From: Fictibacillus norfolkensis
GTDB taxonomy: Bacteria; Bacillota; Bacilli; Bacillales; Fictibacillaceae
Direction: 5' to 3'
Length of the DNA stretch: 64,000 nt
NCBI RefSeq assembly: GCF_014836645.1
Contig: NZ_JACSQM010000004.1
Coordinates: 124,001-188,000, forward strand
Under the pieces are notes generated by a model. It worked only from the letters and a program-made list of their open reading frames with translations. It searched no databases and had not been told where the DNA came from. Within the stretch, counting starts at the first letter, position 1. Every line of letters starts with the position of its first letter. A program made the position numbers and the translations under genes. Shown here piece after piece: positions 38,175 to 48,239 of the stretch.

Positions 38175-39872
38175 TTGCTGGCAGAATTAAGTATTCGTAA
38201 TTTTGCTATTATTGACTCTCTGAGTGTTTCTTTTAGTAAAGGGTTAACCGTATTAACGGGTGAAACCGGTGCAGGAAAGTCCATCATCATCGATGCGATC
38301 GGACTTCTGATTGGTGGCCGCGGCTCTACGGAATTTGTACGCTATGGTACTCAAAAAGCGGAAATCGAAGGTTTGTTTCATATTCATCCAGGTCATCGTG
38401 TATATGATAAATGTGAGGAATTTGGAATTGCGATTTCAGATGAAGATGAGATGGTCGTGCTTAAAAGGGATATAACGGAGAACGGAAAAAGCATTTGCAG
38501 AGTAAACGGAAAGCTTGTTACGCTGTCTGTTCTTAAGGAGATCGGACAGGCATTAGTAGATATTCATGGGCAGCATGAAACGCAATATTTAATGCAGCCT
38601 GACAAGCATCTTTTTTTACTCGATAGTTTTGGTGATAAGGATTTTAAACAAGAGTTGATATCGTACGAATCAACATTCAGGGACTACAAAGAAATCAACA
38701 AGCAGCTTTCTGAGCTCTCTAGAAACGAACAAGAGATCGCGCAGAGAATAGACTTGCTACAATATCAGTACCAAGAGATATCGGGTAGCAACCTCATTCC
38801 TGATGAGGATGTTAAGCTTGAGGAAGAAAAAAGAATGCTTTCGAATTTTGAGAGAATTCATGGCTCTCTTCAGGATGCTTATCATAATCTTTATGGTGAA
38901 GGAAAAGCGCTTGAACTTGTCTCTAGTGCACTAGCTGATTTTTCGCAGGTCGCAGCACTTGATGAATCATTAATAGCCGACGAAGAGCAATTTGGAAACA
39001 GCTTTTATGTACTTGAAGAGCTTACATATAAGATTCGGGATATGTTTGATTCATTAGAATACAACCCGGAAAGGCTTAACAGCATCGAATCACGTCTTGA
39101 TGAACTAAGTAAGCTTAAACGCAAATACGGTTCTTCAGTAAAAGAAATGATCGATTATAGTGAAAAGATTAAAAAAGAGTTAGAACTCATTCAGAACAAA
39201 GATAATCATATCGAAGAACTTAAGAAAAAGCAGGATAAGCTCATTGCTAAACTTGAGGTATCAGGGAAAAAACTGACTAAGCGGAGATCGGAGACCGCTA
39301 AAGTCTTAAGGAACAGCATACAGCAACAGCTTAAAGAACTATATATGGAAAAAACCAAATTCGAAGTCGTAATGAAGCGGATTGAGGATAATCAGTTTTT
39401 AAGAACTGGAGTGGATTCTGTAGAATTTTATATCTCTCCGAATCCTGGAGAACCCCTTAAACCACTATCAAAAGTAGCATCTGGCGGGGAGCTTTCCAGA
39501 ATTATTCTAGCATTGAAAACCATTTTTTCTGAAAATCAAGGAATTACCGCCATTATCTTTGATGAAGTAGATACAGGAGTCTCTGGAAGAGTTGCTCAAG
39601 CGATAGCGGAAAAGATCTATAAAGTTTCTGTCGGTTCACAAGTACTTTGTATTTCTCACCTTCCACAAGTTGCAGCGATGTCTGACACGCATCTTCATAT
39701 CTCTAAGGACACACGTCATGGAAGAACGGTTACAAAGGTCCTAACATTAAAAACGGATGAAAAAGTAAATGAGATAGGCAGAATGATCTCTGGTGTTGAG
39801 ATTACTGACCTTACGAGGCAACATGCTCAAGAATTATTAGAGCTTGCAGCGTCAATTAAAAAGACATCATAA
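38175..39872 (+). CDS. recN: DNA repair protein RecN
   Basis: A 565-aa SMC-like ATPase acting early in double-strand break repair and in competence. The Walker A loop GETGAGKS is near the N-terminus, two long coiled-coil arms lie at about 155-375, and the signature LKPLSKVASGGELSRI and Walker B AIIFDEVDTGVSG at the C-terminal end. TTG 38175 is preceded by AAGGTGTGAT. Confidence 0.96.
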   Translation: MLAELSIRNFAIIDSLSVSFSKGLTVLTGETGAGKSIIIDAIGLLIGGRGSTEFVRYGTQKAEIEGLFHIHPGHRVYDKCEEFGIAISDEDEMVVLKRDITENGKSICRVNGKLVTLSVLKEIGQALVDIHGQHETQYLMQPDKHLFLLDSFGDKDFKQELISYESTFRDYKEINKQLSELSRNEQEIAQRIDLLQYQYQEISGSNLIPDEDVKLEEEKRMLSNFERIHGSLQDAYHNLYGEGKALELVSSALADFSQVAALDESLIADEEQFGNSFYVLEELTYKIRDMFDSLEYNPERLNSIESRLDELSKLKRKYGSSVKEMIDYSEKIKKELELIQNKDNHIEELKKKQDKLIAKLEVSGKKLTKRRSETAKVLRNSIQQQLKELYMEKTKFEVVMKRIEDNQFLRTGVDSVEFYISPNPGEPLKPLSKVASGGELSRIILALKTIFSENQGITAIIFDEVDTGVSGRVAQAIAEKIYKVSVGSQVLCISHLPQVAAMSDTHLHISKDTRHGRTVTKVLTLKTDEKVNEIGRMISGVEITDLTRQHAQELLELAASIKKTS

Positions 39873-39885
39873 AACTTTATTCATG

Positions 39886-39925
39886 AAAAAGCTATCCATT
39901 TAAGGAATAGCTTTTTCTTTTTTCT
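39886..39925 (+). terminator. Intrinsic terminator of recN
   Basis: AAAAAGCTATCC at 39886-39897 pairs with GGAATAGCTTTTT at 39904-39916, followed by CTTTTTT. Confidence 0.85.
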
Positions 39926-40004
39926 AGGTTATAAACTCATGGTCCGTAGGCTAAATTAAAGGTACAGCCATGGTGAGGGTGTGAGCTAGGAGCGAGGAGA
40001 GTGT

Positions 40005-41294
40005 ATGATGTATAAGGATTTACTTCGGCGAATGATCGGCGTTATTCTCCTTGGAAGTTTAGTGGGAATCGGTTTTTTGTCTCCTGTGCGAGAATATGTA
40101 GCACTGCCTGAATCGATTACCTTTTTTGAAGGACAGTATGTCTTACAAGCTCTTCCTGTTGGAACAAACATGAAGCAGGAAGAAACGAACATTTATACGA
40201 CCGCAATGGAAAGCGACCATAAAGTTTCGATACAAGCCAAAACAAACGGTGATAGCATGGCAACTCTCGAAGCAGCAAGTTTTCCCATAAAGAAGATGAA
40301 TGTAAAAGTTTTATCTGATCTTAAGGTTGTACCTGGTGGACAATCAATAGGAGTGAAATTAAATACTCTAGGGGTATTGATTGTGGGACATCACCTCGTA
40401 AATACAACTTCAGGGAAACAATCTCCAGGTGAAATTGCCGATATTCAAGTAGGAGATATTATTACCAAAATTAACGGAAAAAATATTAAAAAAATGGGAG
40501 ATGTAAGCCCATTTGTTAAACAGTCTGGGGAAACTTCAAGTCCTTTAGATGTAACCATCATTCGAGATGGTAAAACGTTTCATAAAACACTTACTCCTCT
40601 GCAGGACAAGAATGATCAGTCTTATCGCATTGGACTATATATTCGCGACTCAGCAGCGGGCGTAGGAACACTTACTTTTTTTGATCCAGCGTCATTTAAA
40701 TATGGGGCACTCGGTCATGTTATTTCAGATATGGATACTAAAAAGCCAATCAAGGTAAACAATGGGGAAATCCTCGGATCTACCGTAACTTCCATAGAAA
40801 AAGGATCTAACGGTCATCCTGGAGAAAAGCTGGCGCGTTTTTCCAACGATCAAAGAGTTTTAGGGGACATTTCAAAAAATAGCCCTTTTGGGATTTTTGG
40901 AAAGTTAAACGATGAATTATCGAATGGGGACTGGAATAAACCACTGCCAATCGCCTTATCTCATCAGGTAAAAAAAGGTCCAGCGAAGATTTTAACTGTC
41001 GTTAACGGATCGAAGGTTCGAGAGTTCGATGTTGATGTCGTAAGCTCTGTTCCACAAAAGTTTCCCGCTACAAAGGGAATGGTCATTAAGATTACAGATC
41101 CCGAGCTTTTAAAAATTACCGGTGGAATCGTTCAAGGTATGAGCGGCAGTCCAATCATTCAGAACGGAAGAATTATTGGAGCAGTTACACACGTGTTTGT
41201 AAATGATCCAACTTCGGGGTATGGCGTCCATATCGAGTGGATGCTTGATGAAGCAGGTGTAAATATTTATAAAGAAGCAAAACAAGCGAGTTAA
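40005..41294 (+). CDS. spoIVB: SpoIVB peptidase
   Basis: A 429-aa serine peptidase made in the forespore and secreted into the space around it, where it triggers processing of pro-SigK in the mother cell. It has an N-terminal membrane helix at about 10-27, a PDZ domain at about 110-200 and the S55 peptidase domain with nucleophile Ser380 in GMSGSPI. GAGGAGAG precedes ATG 40005. Its place between recN and spo0A is conserved. Confidence 0.96.
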   Translation: MMYKDLLRRMIGVILLGSLVGIGFLSPVREYVALPESITFFEGQYVLQALPVGTNMKQEETNIYTTAMESDHKVSIQAKTNGDSMATLEAASFPIKKMNVKVLSDLKVVPGGQSIGVKLNTLGVLIVGHHLVNTTSGKQSPGEIADIQVGDIITKINGKNIKKMGDVSPFVKQSGETSSPLDVTIIRDGKTFHKTLTPLQDKNDQSYRIGLYIRDSAAGVGTLTFFDPASFKYGALGHVISDMDTKKPIKVNNGEILGSTVTSIEKGSNGHPGEKLARFSNDQRVLGDISKNSPFGIFGKLNDELSNGDWNKPLPIALSHQVKKGPAKILTVVNGSKVREFDVDVVSSVPQKFPATKGMVIKITDPELLKITGGIVQGMSGSPIIQNGRIIGAVTHVFVNDPTSGYGVHIEWMLDEAGVNIYKEAKQAS

Positions 41295-41299
41295 CTTTT

Positions 41300-41333
41300 A
41301 AAGCCGGTGGAAATCTCACCGGTTTTTTTTATT
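41300..41333 (+). terminator. Intrinsic terminator of spoIVB
   Basis: GCCGGTG at 41303-41309 pairs with CACCGGT at 41317-41323, with a run of eight T after it. Confidence 0.85.
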
Positions 41334-41392
41334 TTGAACACATATAAATAGGAATTGGTGCTAGGTTTATTTCCATTTACTTTTAGATAATT

Positions 41393-41477
41393 TAGACAAT
41401 CCTATGAAAATTTTGTATAATGAGGGATATAAAGAAAATTCGACAAAAATGATCCTGAAAATATAATAACTGTCGAA
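41393..41477 (+). promoter_or_regulatory. spo0A promoter with two 0A boxes
   Basis: A SigA promoter is visible as TAGACA at 41393-41398 and TATAAT at 41416-41421 (17-nt spacer). Downstream are two perfect 0A boxes, TTCGACA at 41439-41445 (minus-strand TGTCGAA) and TGTCGAA at 41471-41477. They suggest autoregulation by Spo0A~P. A SigH promoter is expected nearby but I cannot place it with confidence. Confidence 0.7.
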
Positions 41478-41623
41478 ATTCAAAGTAAATTGAAGAAAAC
41501 AGCTCTATCTGCTACAAAAACAAAATAATTTTAAAAAATTTAAAACAAAATAAAGGGATTTAAGATTTATTGTTGAAATATTACATTGGGAAAAACAAGA
41601 AATTGTTGGATGGGGAGGAAATA

Positions 41624-42430
41624 ATGGTGCAAAAAATTAAAGTTTGTCTAGCTGATGATAACCGTGAACTGATTAGTCTTTTGAGGGAGTATCTTTCAAG
41701 TCAAGATGATATGGAGGTAATTGGGGTAGCTTACAACGGTCAAGAATGTTTGTCCGTTTTAGAGAATAAAGATCCTGATGTTTTAGTTCTTGATATTATC
41801 ATGCCTCATTTAGATGGATTAGCGGTGCTGGAGAAAATCAGGTCTAGCGATGATCTGCCTCAGCCGAATGTTATCATGTTAACGGCGTTTGGTCAGGAAG
41901 ATGTAACGAAAAAAGCCGTAGACCTAGGTGCATCATACTTTATCTTAAAGCCATTCGATATGGACAACCTTGCGAGTCAGATCCGTCAGATCTGTGGAGC
42001 AGAAAAATCAACTGTTCAGCGTGCGTCCGGAAGTAATCGAAATAATTTCCAATCTACAATTAACAATAAACCACGCAATCTGGATGCGAGTATCACAAGT
42101 ATTATTCATGAGATCGGGGTTCCTGCTCATATTAAAGGATACATGTATTTAAGAGAAGCGATCTCTATGGTATACAATGATATTGAACTATTAGGATCTA
42201 TCACAAAGGTTCTTTATCCAGATATCGCAAAAAAATTCAATACAACATCAAGCCGTGTTGAACGTGCTATACGTCATGCGATCGAAGTAGCATGGAGCCG
42301 TGGGAACATAGATAGCATCTCGTCATTGTTCGGCTATACAGTTTCAATGTCAAAAGCGAAACCTACGAATTCAGAGTTCATCGCGATGGTCGCGGATAAG
42401 CTTCGAATCGAACATAGGGTCATGGTATAA
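41624..42430 (+). CDS. spo0A: Sporulation master regulator Spo0A
   Basis: A 268-aa response regulator that receives phosphate through the phosphorelay and commits the cell to sporulation. Receiver domain at about 5-125 with phosphoacceptor Asp57 ([11 protein letters not shown]) and acidic pocket Asp11-Asp12. The DNA-binding effector domain fills the C-terminal half with the conserved [19 protein letters not shown] helix. ATG 41624 has GGGGAGGAA upstream; the open frame extends earlier without a ribosome site. Confidence 0.98.
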   Translation: MVQKIKVCLADDNRELISLLREYLSSQDDMEVIGVAYNGQECLSVLENKDPDVLVLDIIMPHLDGLAVLEKIRSSDDLPQPNVIMLTAFGQEDVTKKAVDLGASYFILKPFDMDNLASQIRQICGAEKSTVQRASGSNRNNFQSTINNKPRNLDASITSIIHEIGVPAHIKGYMYLREAISMVYNDIELLGSITKVLYPDIAKKFNTTSSRVERAIRHAIEVAWSRGNIDSISSLFGYTVSMSKAKPTNSEFIAMVADKLRIEHRVMV

Positions 42431-42442
42431 ATACTTACCTAC

Positions 42443-42483
42443 AAAAAATAACCATCTCTCTTAACTGAGATGGTTATTTTTTT
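42443..42483. terminator. Bidirectional terminator between spo0A and yqzF
   Basis: AAAATAACCATCTC ending at 42458 pairs with GAGATGGTTATTTT from 42467; A and T tracts flank it. The minus-strand yqzF frame ends inside it at 42474. Confidence 0.88.
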
Positions 42484-42710
42484 CTGTATTTTAACTGTAC
42501 TTTATTTCTTTTGCGGTCTCTGTAAAAGATAAACCCGCCAACAAAAGCTAACCCTGCTAAGAAGCTTAATAATCCTGCAATGAACTGTAGCCATAAGTAT
42601 GGAAACGGAAATTGTAAAACTCCGAATAACGTGTCTCTCATCCATTTTATTCCCATGACGGCCATGATTCCAGGTATTAACACAATCACTAATGCTGCAT
42701 ATCTGCTCAT
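42474..42710 (-). CDS. yqzF: DUF2627 membrane protein YqzF
   Basis: A 78-aa protein with two membrane helices (about 5-22 and 36-60) and a basic C-terminus, matching the DUF2627 family that occurs between spo0A and the bkd cluster in Bacillaceae. Function unknown. ATG 42710 is chosen because AGAGGAGTG lies upstream; the frame is open further to 42794. Confidence 0.82.
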   Translation of the reverse strand: MSRYAALVIVLIPGIMAVMGIKWMRDTLFGVLQFPFPYLWLQFIAGLLSFLAGLAFVGGFIFYRDRKRNKVQLKYRKK

Positions 42711-42852
42711 GAAGAATTTCACTCCTCTACTCGTCTTATTGTACATAAAGTTAAAAATATTGTCGATGCAAAATAAGTTTGCAAACCCTTTCATGGTGAG
42801 CTATGATGAGTATGTGAAAAATATTGCATGTTATAATAAAAAGGTGGGCTAA

Positions 42853-44913
42853 TTGTTGCAAAGGATCGTATTGTTGGCAACGCAAGAAGAAATTGAATTG
42901 GTTCAAGAGATCAATCAATCCGAACTTTTTGAACTTGCAGCTATCTTTCAAGAACCTCTTCAATCGTTGCCGGCCAAATTTAATAACACTCCAACTTTTA
43001 CATATTCATCGGCACCAGATGAGGTAATTGATGTAATCGTTTATTCAGATTCACTTAAAGAAACGGCAGATCTGCTAAACGAAACCAAATATCCAATGTC
43101 GGGAAGATTGACTACAACACAGTTTCGATTTTTGTTAACCATATCTGACGAAACGAAAAATAAAAAAGACATCAGCCATCTGCAACAACTCAAAACAATA
43201 TTAGATAATACACATGATGGCATGATTGTGATCGATCAAGATTTAACGATCACCATATTTAACAAGAGTGCTGAGAAGATGACAAGTTTATCGAAAGAGG
43301 AAGCTGTAGGTAAATCCATTCTAGAAGTTATGCCTAATAGTCAGCTTCCTAGAGTTATGGACTCAGGCATAGAAGAAGTTAATCAAGAACAAATTTTAGC
43401 GAATGGCACTAAAATCTATACAACAAGGACACCGATCCTAAATCACCAAGGTCGAAAGCTTGGCGCGTTTGCTGTTTTTAAAGATATTACAGAAATCGTG
43501 GATCTGGCAGAAGAAGTAACGAATTTAAAGAGCATCCAAACGATGTTAAGATCGATCATCCAATCTTCTGAGGAAGCTATATCTGTAGTTGATGAAGAAG
43601 GAAAAGGGATCATGATCAATCCTGCTTATACGAGGCTCACAGGATACACAGCCGAGCAAGTGATTGGAAAACCGGCAACAACCGATATATCTGAAGGTGA
43701 GAGTATACACATGCAGGTTCTAAAAACAAGAAAACCTGTGAGAGGTGCCCGATTACGAGTTGGGCCAAACCGGAAAGATGTGATTGTTAATGTTGCGCCT
43801 GTTATCGTGGATGGTCTATTAAAAGGCAGTGTAGGTGTTATTCACGATGTATCTGAAATAAAAGGACTTACAGAAGAACTCAACCGTGCAAGACAGATCA
43901 TTCGGACACTAGAAGCTAAATATTCATTTGAAGATATTATTGGTTCATCAGAAGAGATGAGTTTTGCGATCGATCAGGCGAAGCTTGCTGCTTCTACTCC
44001 TGCGACCGTTCTGCTTCGTGGTGAATCTGGAACGGGAAAAGAACTTTTTGCTCATGCGATACATAATGCGAGCAGCAGAAAGTTTAATAAGTTTATACGC
44101 GTCAACTGTGCAGCGCTGTCTGAATCGTTATTAGAGAGTGAACTGTTTGGCTATGAAGAAGGAGCTTTTTCTGGTGCGTTAAGAGGTGGGAAAAGAGGTC
44201 TGTTTGAAGAGTCCAACGGCGGAAGCATCTTTTTAGATGAGGTGGGTGAGTTGTCTCAGAACACACAAGCTAAACTGTTGCGTGTTCTCCAAGAGAATGA
44301 AATTAGACGTGTTGGTGGGACGAAAGCCATTCCGATCAACGTCCGTGTGATCGCCGCAACCAATGTTAACCTTGAAAAAATGATCGCAGATGGTACGTTC
44401 AGGCAGGATTTGTACTACAGACTCAACAGGATGCCGATTTATATTCCGCCATTAAGAGCGAGGAACAATGATATTTTGCTCTTAGCATATCACCTCCTGC
44501 AGAAGCTAAATCAAGACTATGGAAGAAACATTGATTATATCAGCAAGGATGCAGAGGACTTTTTATTAGCGTATCATTGGCCGGGAAATGTTAGAGAACT
44601 TGAAAACGTATTAGGCAGAGCGATCATCCACATGAGTCTTACTGATTCACAGATCAATCGAAGTCATATTTCGCTGTTATCTATAGAACCATCGAAGAAA
44701 AAGGATGTTCATCTGAAAGATATGTCCGATACGACTGATAATGAAAAGAGCTTAGCTGAACAAATGGATGCGGTTGAAAAACGTATTTTAACAGAAGCTA
44801 TAGAGAGGTTTCGTGGCAATAAAACGAAAACAGCTAAATCATTAGGTATTTCACTTCGGAATTTTTATTATAAATTAGAAAAATATGATCTTGACGAAAA
44901 ACTGCGCAAATAA
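42853..44913 (+). CDS. bkdR: Sigma-54-dependent activator BkdR
   Basis: A 686-aa enhancer-binding protein that drives the sigma-L promoter of the downstream bkd operon. A divergent N-terminal region is followed by two PAS-like sensor domains (about 110-215 and 225-330). The AAA+ domain (about 355-590) has Walker A GESGTGKE near 391. A C-terminal Fis-type helix-turn-helix ends at [17 protein letters not shown]. The sigma-54 contact loop reads GAFSGA rather than the usual GAFTGA. TTG 42853 has AAGGTGGG upstream. In B. subtilis the operon responds to isoleucine and valine. Confidence 0.93.
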   Translation: MLQRIVLLATQEEIELVQEINQSELFELAAIFQEPLQSLPAKFNNTPTFTYSSAPDEVIDVIVYSDSLKETADLLNETKYPMSGRLTTTQFRFLLTISDETKNKKDISHLQQLKTILDNTHDGMIVIDQDLTITIFNKSAEKMTSLSKEEAVGKSILEVMPNSQLPRVMDSGIEEVNQEQILANGTKIYTTRTPILNHQGRKLGAFAVFKDITEIVDLAEEVTNLKSIQTMLRSIIQSSEEAISVVDEEGKGIMINPAYTRLTGYTAEQVIGKPATTDISEGESIHMQVLKTRKPVRGARLRVGPNRKDVIVNVAPVIVDGLLKGSVGVIHDVSEIKGLTEELNRARQIIRTLEAKYSFEDIIGSSEEMSFAIDQAKLAASTPATVLLRGESGTGKELFAHAIHNASSRKFNKFIRVNCAALSESLLESELFGYEEGAFSGALRGGKRGLFEESNGGSIFLDEVGELSQNTQAKLLRVLQENEIRRVGGTKAIPINVRVIAATNVNLEKMIADGTFRQDLYYRLNRMPIYIPPLRARNNDILLLAYHLLQKLNQDYGRNIDYISKDAEDFLLAYHWPGNVRELENVLGRAIIHMSLTDSQINRSHISLLSIEPSKKKDVHLKDMSDTTDNEKSLAEQMDAVEKRILTEAIERFRGNKTKTAKSLGISLRNFYYKLEKYDLDEKLRK

Positions 44914-44952
44914 TTTCACGCAAAATATTGCAACACATTTGCAAATTATTGC
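44905..44952 (+). promoter_or_regulatory. Probable BkdR upstream activating sites
   Basis: Two near-identical 12-bp palindromes, GCAAAATATTGC at 44920-44931 and GCAAATTATTGC at 44941-44952, 21 bp apart, with a poorer match starting at 44905. They lie 43-90 bp before the sigma-54 promoter, a usual place for enhancer sites of a Fis-type activator. They also overlap the bkdR stop region. Confidence 0.6.
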
Positions 44953-44994
44953 ATATCTGTGTAAGGATATCGACTTTTATAACACGTTTAATAG

Positions 44995-45011
44995 TTGGCA
45001 TGAAAATTGCA
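44995..45011 (+). promoter_or_regulatory. Sigma-54 (SigL) -24/-12 promoter of the bkd operon
   Basis: TTGGCATGAAAATTGCA at 44995-45011 matches TGGCAC-N5-TTGCW with correct GG/GC spacing, 35 nt before the ptb start. It is the partner of BkdR. Confidence 0.88.
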
Positions 45012-45045
45012 TTGTTAATAAAGCGGTTAACAAGGGGGGGATAGC

Positions 45046-45951
45046 ATGCATTTACAAAACTTGGTGAGCCGAGCCAAAAATCAACAAGAGAAACCGGTCA
45101 TCGCAGTGGCAGAAGCTGGGGATCAGGAGGTTTTGGAAAGCATACTGAAATCGTACAAAGAAGGGCTCGCCCACTTTATTCTGTTTGGAAATGGTAACAA
45201 AATTTCTGACTGGTTAGAAAGAAACGCAGATGTTTCGTTAGAGGGAATTAAAGTTGTTCCTACCGATACTGCTTCGGCTGCATTAAAAGCGGTAAGAGCC
45301 GTTCATGATGGAGACGCTGATATTTTAATGAAAGGGCTCATCTCAACGTCTGCCCTTTTAAAAGCAGTTTTAAATAAAGAATTCGGTCTCCGTACAGGCA
45401 AAGTGCTATCACATGTTGCTGCATTCGAAGTAGAAGGATTTGAAAAATTAATCTTTATTACGGATGCTGCCATGAACATAGAGCCTGATCTTAATCAAAA
45501 AGTTCAGATTCTACAAAATGCTATCGATTTTGCGGTCAGAACGGGTGTGGAAGTTCCGAAAGCTGCTGTTCTTGCTGCAGTAGAGAATGTCAATCCCGCT
45601 ATGCAAGCCACATTGGATGCAGCGAGTCTGACGGTTATGAACCTTAGGAATCAAATTCAGGGTGGTATTGTAGAAGGTCCTTTAGCCTTAGATAATGCAA
45701 TATCAAAGGAAGCTGCAGCTCACAAAGGAATCACGGGAAGTGTTGCAGGCAATGCTGACATCCTTCTTGTTCCTAATATTGAAACAGGAAATGTATTGTA
45801 TAAATCTCTGATCTACTTTGCTCGAGCAAAAGTTGGAGCAGTAATATGTGGAGCTAAAGCGCCAATCGTTCTAACATCCAGAGCGGATTCAGCAGAAAGT
45901 AAATATTATTCAATCGCTTTAGCTGTAAACTCAGTCATCACTGATAATTAA
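45046..45951 (+). CDS. ptb: Phosphate butyryltransferase
   Basis: A 301-aa enzyme that exchanges CoA of butyryl- and branched acyl-CoAs for phosphate, giving acyl phosphates that Buk uses to make ATP. It has the PTB/PTA-family DADILMKGLIST and AGNADILLVPNIETGN segments. A GGGGGGAT site precedes ATG 45046. First gene of the sigma-54 driven operon. Confidence 0.94.
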   Translation: MHLQNLVSRAKNQQEKPVIAVAEAGDQEVLESILKSYKEGLAHFILFGNGNKISDWLERNADVSLEGIKVVPTDTASAALKAVRAVHDGDADILMKGLISTSALLKAVLNKEFGLRTGKVLSHVAAFEVEGFEKLIFITDAAMNIEPDLNQKVQILQNAIDFAVRTGVEVPKAAVLAAVENVNPAMQATLDAASLTVMNLRNQIQGGIVEGPLALDNAISKEAAAHKGITGSVAGNADILLVPNIETGNVLYKSLIYFARAKVGAVICGAKAPIVLTSRADSAESKYYSIALAVNSVITDN

Positions 45952-45972
45952 ATCTTAGGAGGAAAAAACACA

Positions 45973-47073
45973 ATGGAAATTTTTAAATATATGGAAACTT
46001 ACGATTATGAGCAAATGGTGATCTGCCAAGATAAACAATCTGGACTAAAAGCAATTATCTGTATTCATGATACGACATTGGGACCTGCACTTGGGGGAAC
46101 AAGAATGTGGACGTATGAAACAGAAGATGCAGCGATTGAAGATGCACTTAGACTTGCTAAAGGCATGACTTATAAGAACGCAGCTGCAGGATTGAACCTT
46201 GGCGGCGGAAAAACAGTAATCATCGGTGATCCAAAGAAAGACAAGAATGAAGAAATGTTCCGTGCGTTCGGTCGTTATATTCAAGGACTTAATGGTCGTT
46301 ATATTACAGCAGAAGATGTGGGTACAACGGTTGAAGACATGGACCTTATCTACCAAGAAACACAATTCGTTACGGGTGTATCACCTGCTTTCGGTTCAAG
46401 CGGTAATCCATCTCCAGTAACGGCTTACGGTGTATACCGTGGTATGAAAGCAGCAGCGATGGAAGCATTTGGTACAGATTCTCTAGAAGGAAAAGTGATC
46501 GCTGTTCAAGGTGTTGGACATGTTGCTTATACACTATGTAAGCACCTACACGAAGAAGGCGCATCATTGATCGTTACAGATATTAATAAAGAAGCTGTAC
46601 AACGCGCGGTTACAGATTTCGGAGCTACAGCTGTTGAGATCGATGAGATCTACAGCGTAGATTGTGATATCTTTGCGCCATGTGCACTAGGAGCTATTAT
46701 TAACGATGATACGATTCCTCAGATTAAAGCAAAAGTAATTGCAGGAGCTGCAAACAACCAGCTTAAAGAAACGCGTCACGGTGATGCGATTCATGAGATG
46801 GGAATCGTTTATGCACCAGACTATGTAATCAACGCTGGTGGAGTTATCAATGTAGCTGATGAGCTTAACGGCTACAACCGTGATCGTGCTATGAAAAAAG
46901 TAGAAACAATCTATGACAACATCGGGAGTGTTATCGAGATATCAAAACGTGATAACATCCCGACGTATCTAGCAGCAGATCGCCTTGCAGAAGAGCGTAT
47001 CGAACGCATGAGAATGTCTAGAAGTCAGTTCCTATTAAACGAAAGACATATCTTGTCTAACCGATCTCGTTAA
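45973..47073 (+). CDS. bcd: Leucine (branched-chain amino acid) dehydrogenase
   Basis: A 366-aa NAD-dependent dehydrogenase that deaminates leucine, isoleucine and valine to keto acids. Catalytic Lys80 lies in [11 protein letters not shown] with substrate Lys68 nearby, followed by a Rossmann [12 protein letters not shown] motif. AGGAGGAAAA precedes ATG 45973. It feeds the keto acid dehydrogenase made from the same operon. Confidence 0.96.
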   Translation: MEIFKYMETYDYEQMVICQDKQSGLKAIICIHDTTLGPALGGTRMWTYETEDAAIEDALRLAKGMTYKNAAAGLNLGGGKTVIIGDPKKDKNEEMFRAFGRYIQGLNGRYITAEDVGTTVEDMDLIYQETQFVTGVSPAFGSSGNPSPVTAYGVYRGMKAAAMEAFGTDSLEGKVIAVQGVGHVAYTLCKHLHEEGASLIVTDINKEAVQRAVTDFGATAVEIDEIYSVDCDIFAPCALGAIINDDTIPQIKAKVIAGAANNQLKETRHGDAIHEMGIVYAPDYVINAGGVINVADELNGYNRDRAMKKVETIYDNIGSVIEISKRDNIPTYLAADRLAEERIERMRMSRSQFLLNERHILSNRSR

Positions 47074-47100
47074 GAGTTCGTATCAATGGAGGTTTGAAAC

Positions 47101-48213
47101 GTGCATCAAAAAGAATTTCGCATACTAGTGATCAATCCGGGGTCAACCTCTACTAAGATTGGAATTTTTGATAACGAACGGCCAGTATTTGAAAAAACGA
47201 TCCGTCATGATACAGAAACCATCCATTCGTTTGATTCTGTTATTGATCAGTACACTTTTAGAAAAGAAACGATCTTAGAAGCTCTAGACTACGAAGGCAT
47301 CAATATTTCAAAACTGAGTTGTGTGGTCGGCCGTGGCGGTTTGTTAAGACCGATCGAAGGTGGTACGTACAGTGTTAATGAACCGATGCTCAAGGATCTA
47401 AAAAATGGTTACGCTGGCGAACATGCTTCAAATCTAGGTGGAATTTTGGCATTCGAAATAGCAGAAGGTTTAAATATTCCTTCTTTTATCGTAGATCCAG
47501 TAGTTGTCGATGAGATGGATGAGATCGCAAGAATTTCGGGTGTTCCCGAAATGGAAAGAAAGAGTATTTTTCACGCGCTTAATCAAAAGGCTGTTGCGCG
47601 ACGTGTAGCGAAACAGTTGAATAAATCTTACGAAGCTCTACGGCTTATTGTCGTTCACATGGGCGGAGGGATCACGGTAGGTGTCCACAAGGACGGAAGA
47701 GTGATCGATGTAAACAACGGACTGCATGGAGAGGGACCTTTCTCTCCTGAACGTGCAGGCACTGTTCCGATAGGTGATTTGGTTTCACTCTGCTTCTCTG
47801 GTGAGTTTTATGCAGAAGAAGTGATGAAGAAGCTAGTTGGCCAAGGTGGTCTTGTTGCTTACCTGGGAACAAACGATGCAAGGACTGTTGAAGAAAGAAT
47901 CGAGAACGGTGACAAAAAAGCTGAGCTTATCTATGACGCGATGGCTTATCAAGTCGCAAAAGAGATCGGATCAGCAAGTACCGTTCTTTATGGACAAGTC
48001 GATGCGATCATCTTAACAGGCGGTCTCGCTTTCGGAAAAGAATTTGTTAAGAAGATAACAGACCGAGTTGAATGGGTTTCTGATTGTATCATTCAGCCGG
48101 GAGAGAATGAGCTTCAAGCGTTAGCAGAAGGTGGCCTTCGTGTATTAAGAGAAGAAGAAACAGCAAAAGTTTACCCTGGCGGAAAAACCATTGCTAGAGT
48201 GTCACTGGACTAA
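47101..48213 (+). CDS. buk: Butyrate kinase
   Basis: A 370-aa acetate kinase-superfamily enzyme that makes ATP from butyryl or branched acyl phosphate. It starts with the [17 protein letters not shown] phosphate loop and contains [17 protein letters not shown] and [14 protein letters not shown] 47101 has ATGGAGGTT upstream. Confidence 0.95.
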   Translation: MHQKEFRILVINPGSTSTKIGIFDNERPVFEKTIRHDTETIHSFDSVIDQYTFRKETILEALDYEGINISKLSCVVGRGGLLRPIEGGTYSVNEPMLKDLKNGYAGEHASNLGGILAFEIAEGLNIPSFIVDPVVVDEMDEIARISGVPEMERKSIFHALNQKAVARRVAKQLNKSYEALRLIVVHMGGGITVGVHKDGRVIDVNNGLHGEGPFSPERAGTVPIGDLVSLCFSGEFYAEEVMKKLVGQGGLVAYLGTNDARTVEERIENGDKKAELIYDAMAYQVAKEIGSASTVLYGQVDAIILTGGLAFGKEFVKKITDRVEWVSDCIIQPGENELQALAEGGLRVLREEETAKVYPGGKTIARVSLD

Positions 48214-48239
48214 CTAACAGCAAAAGGAGATATGAGCTT

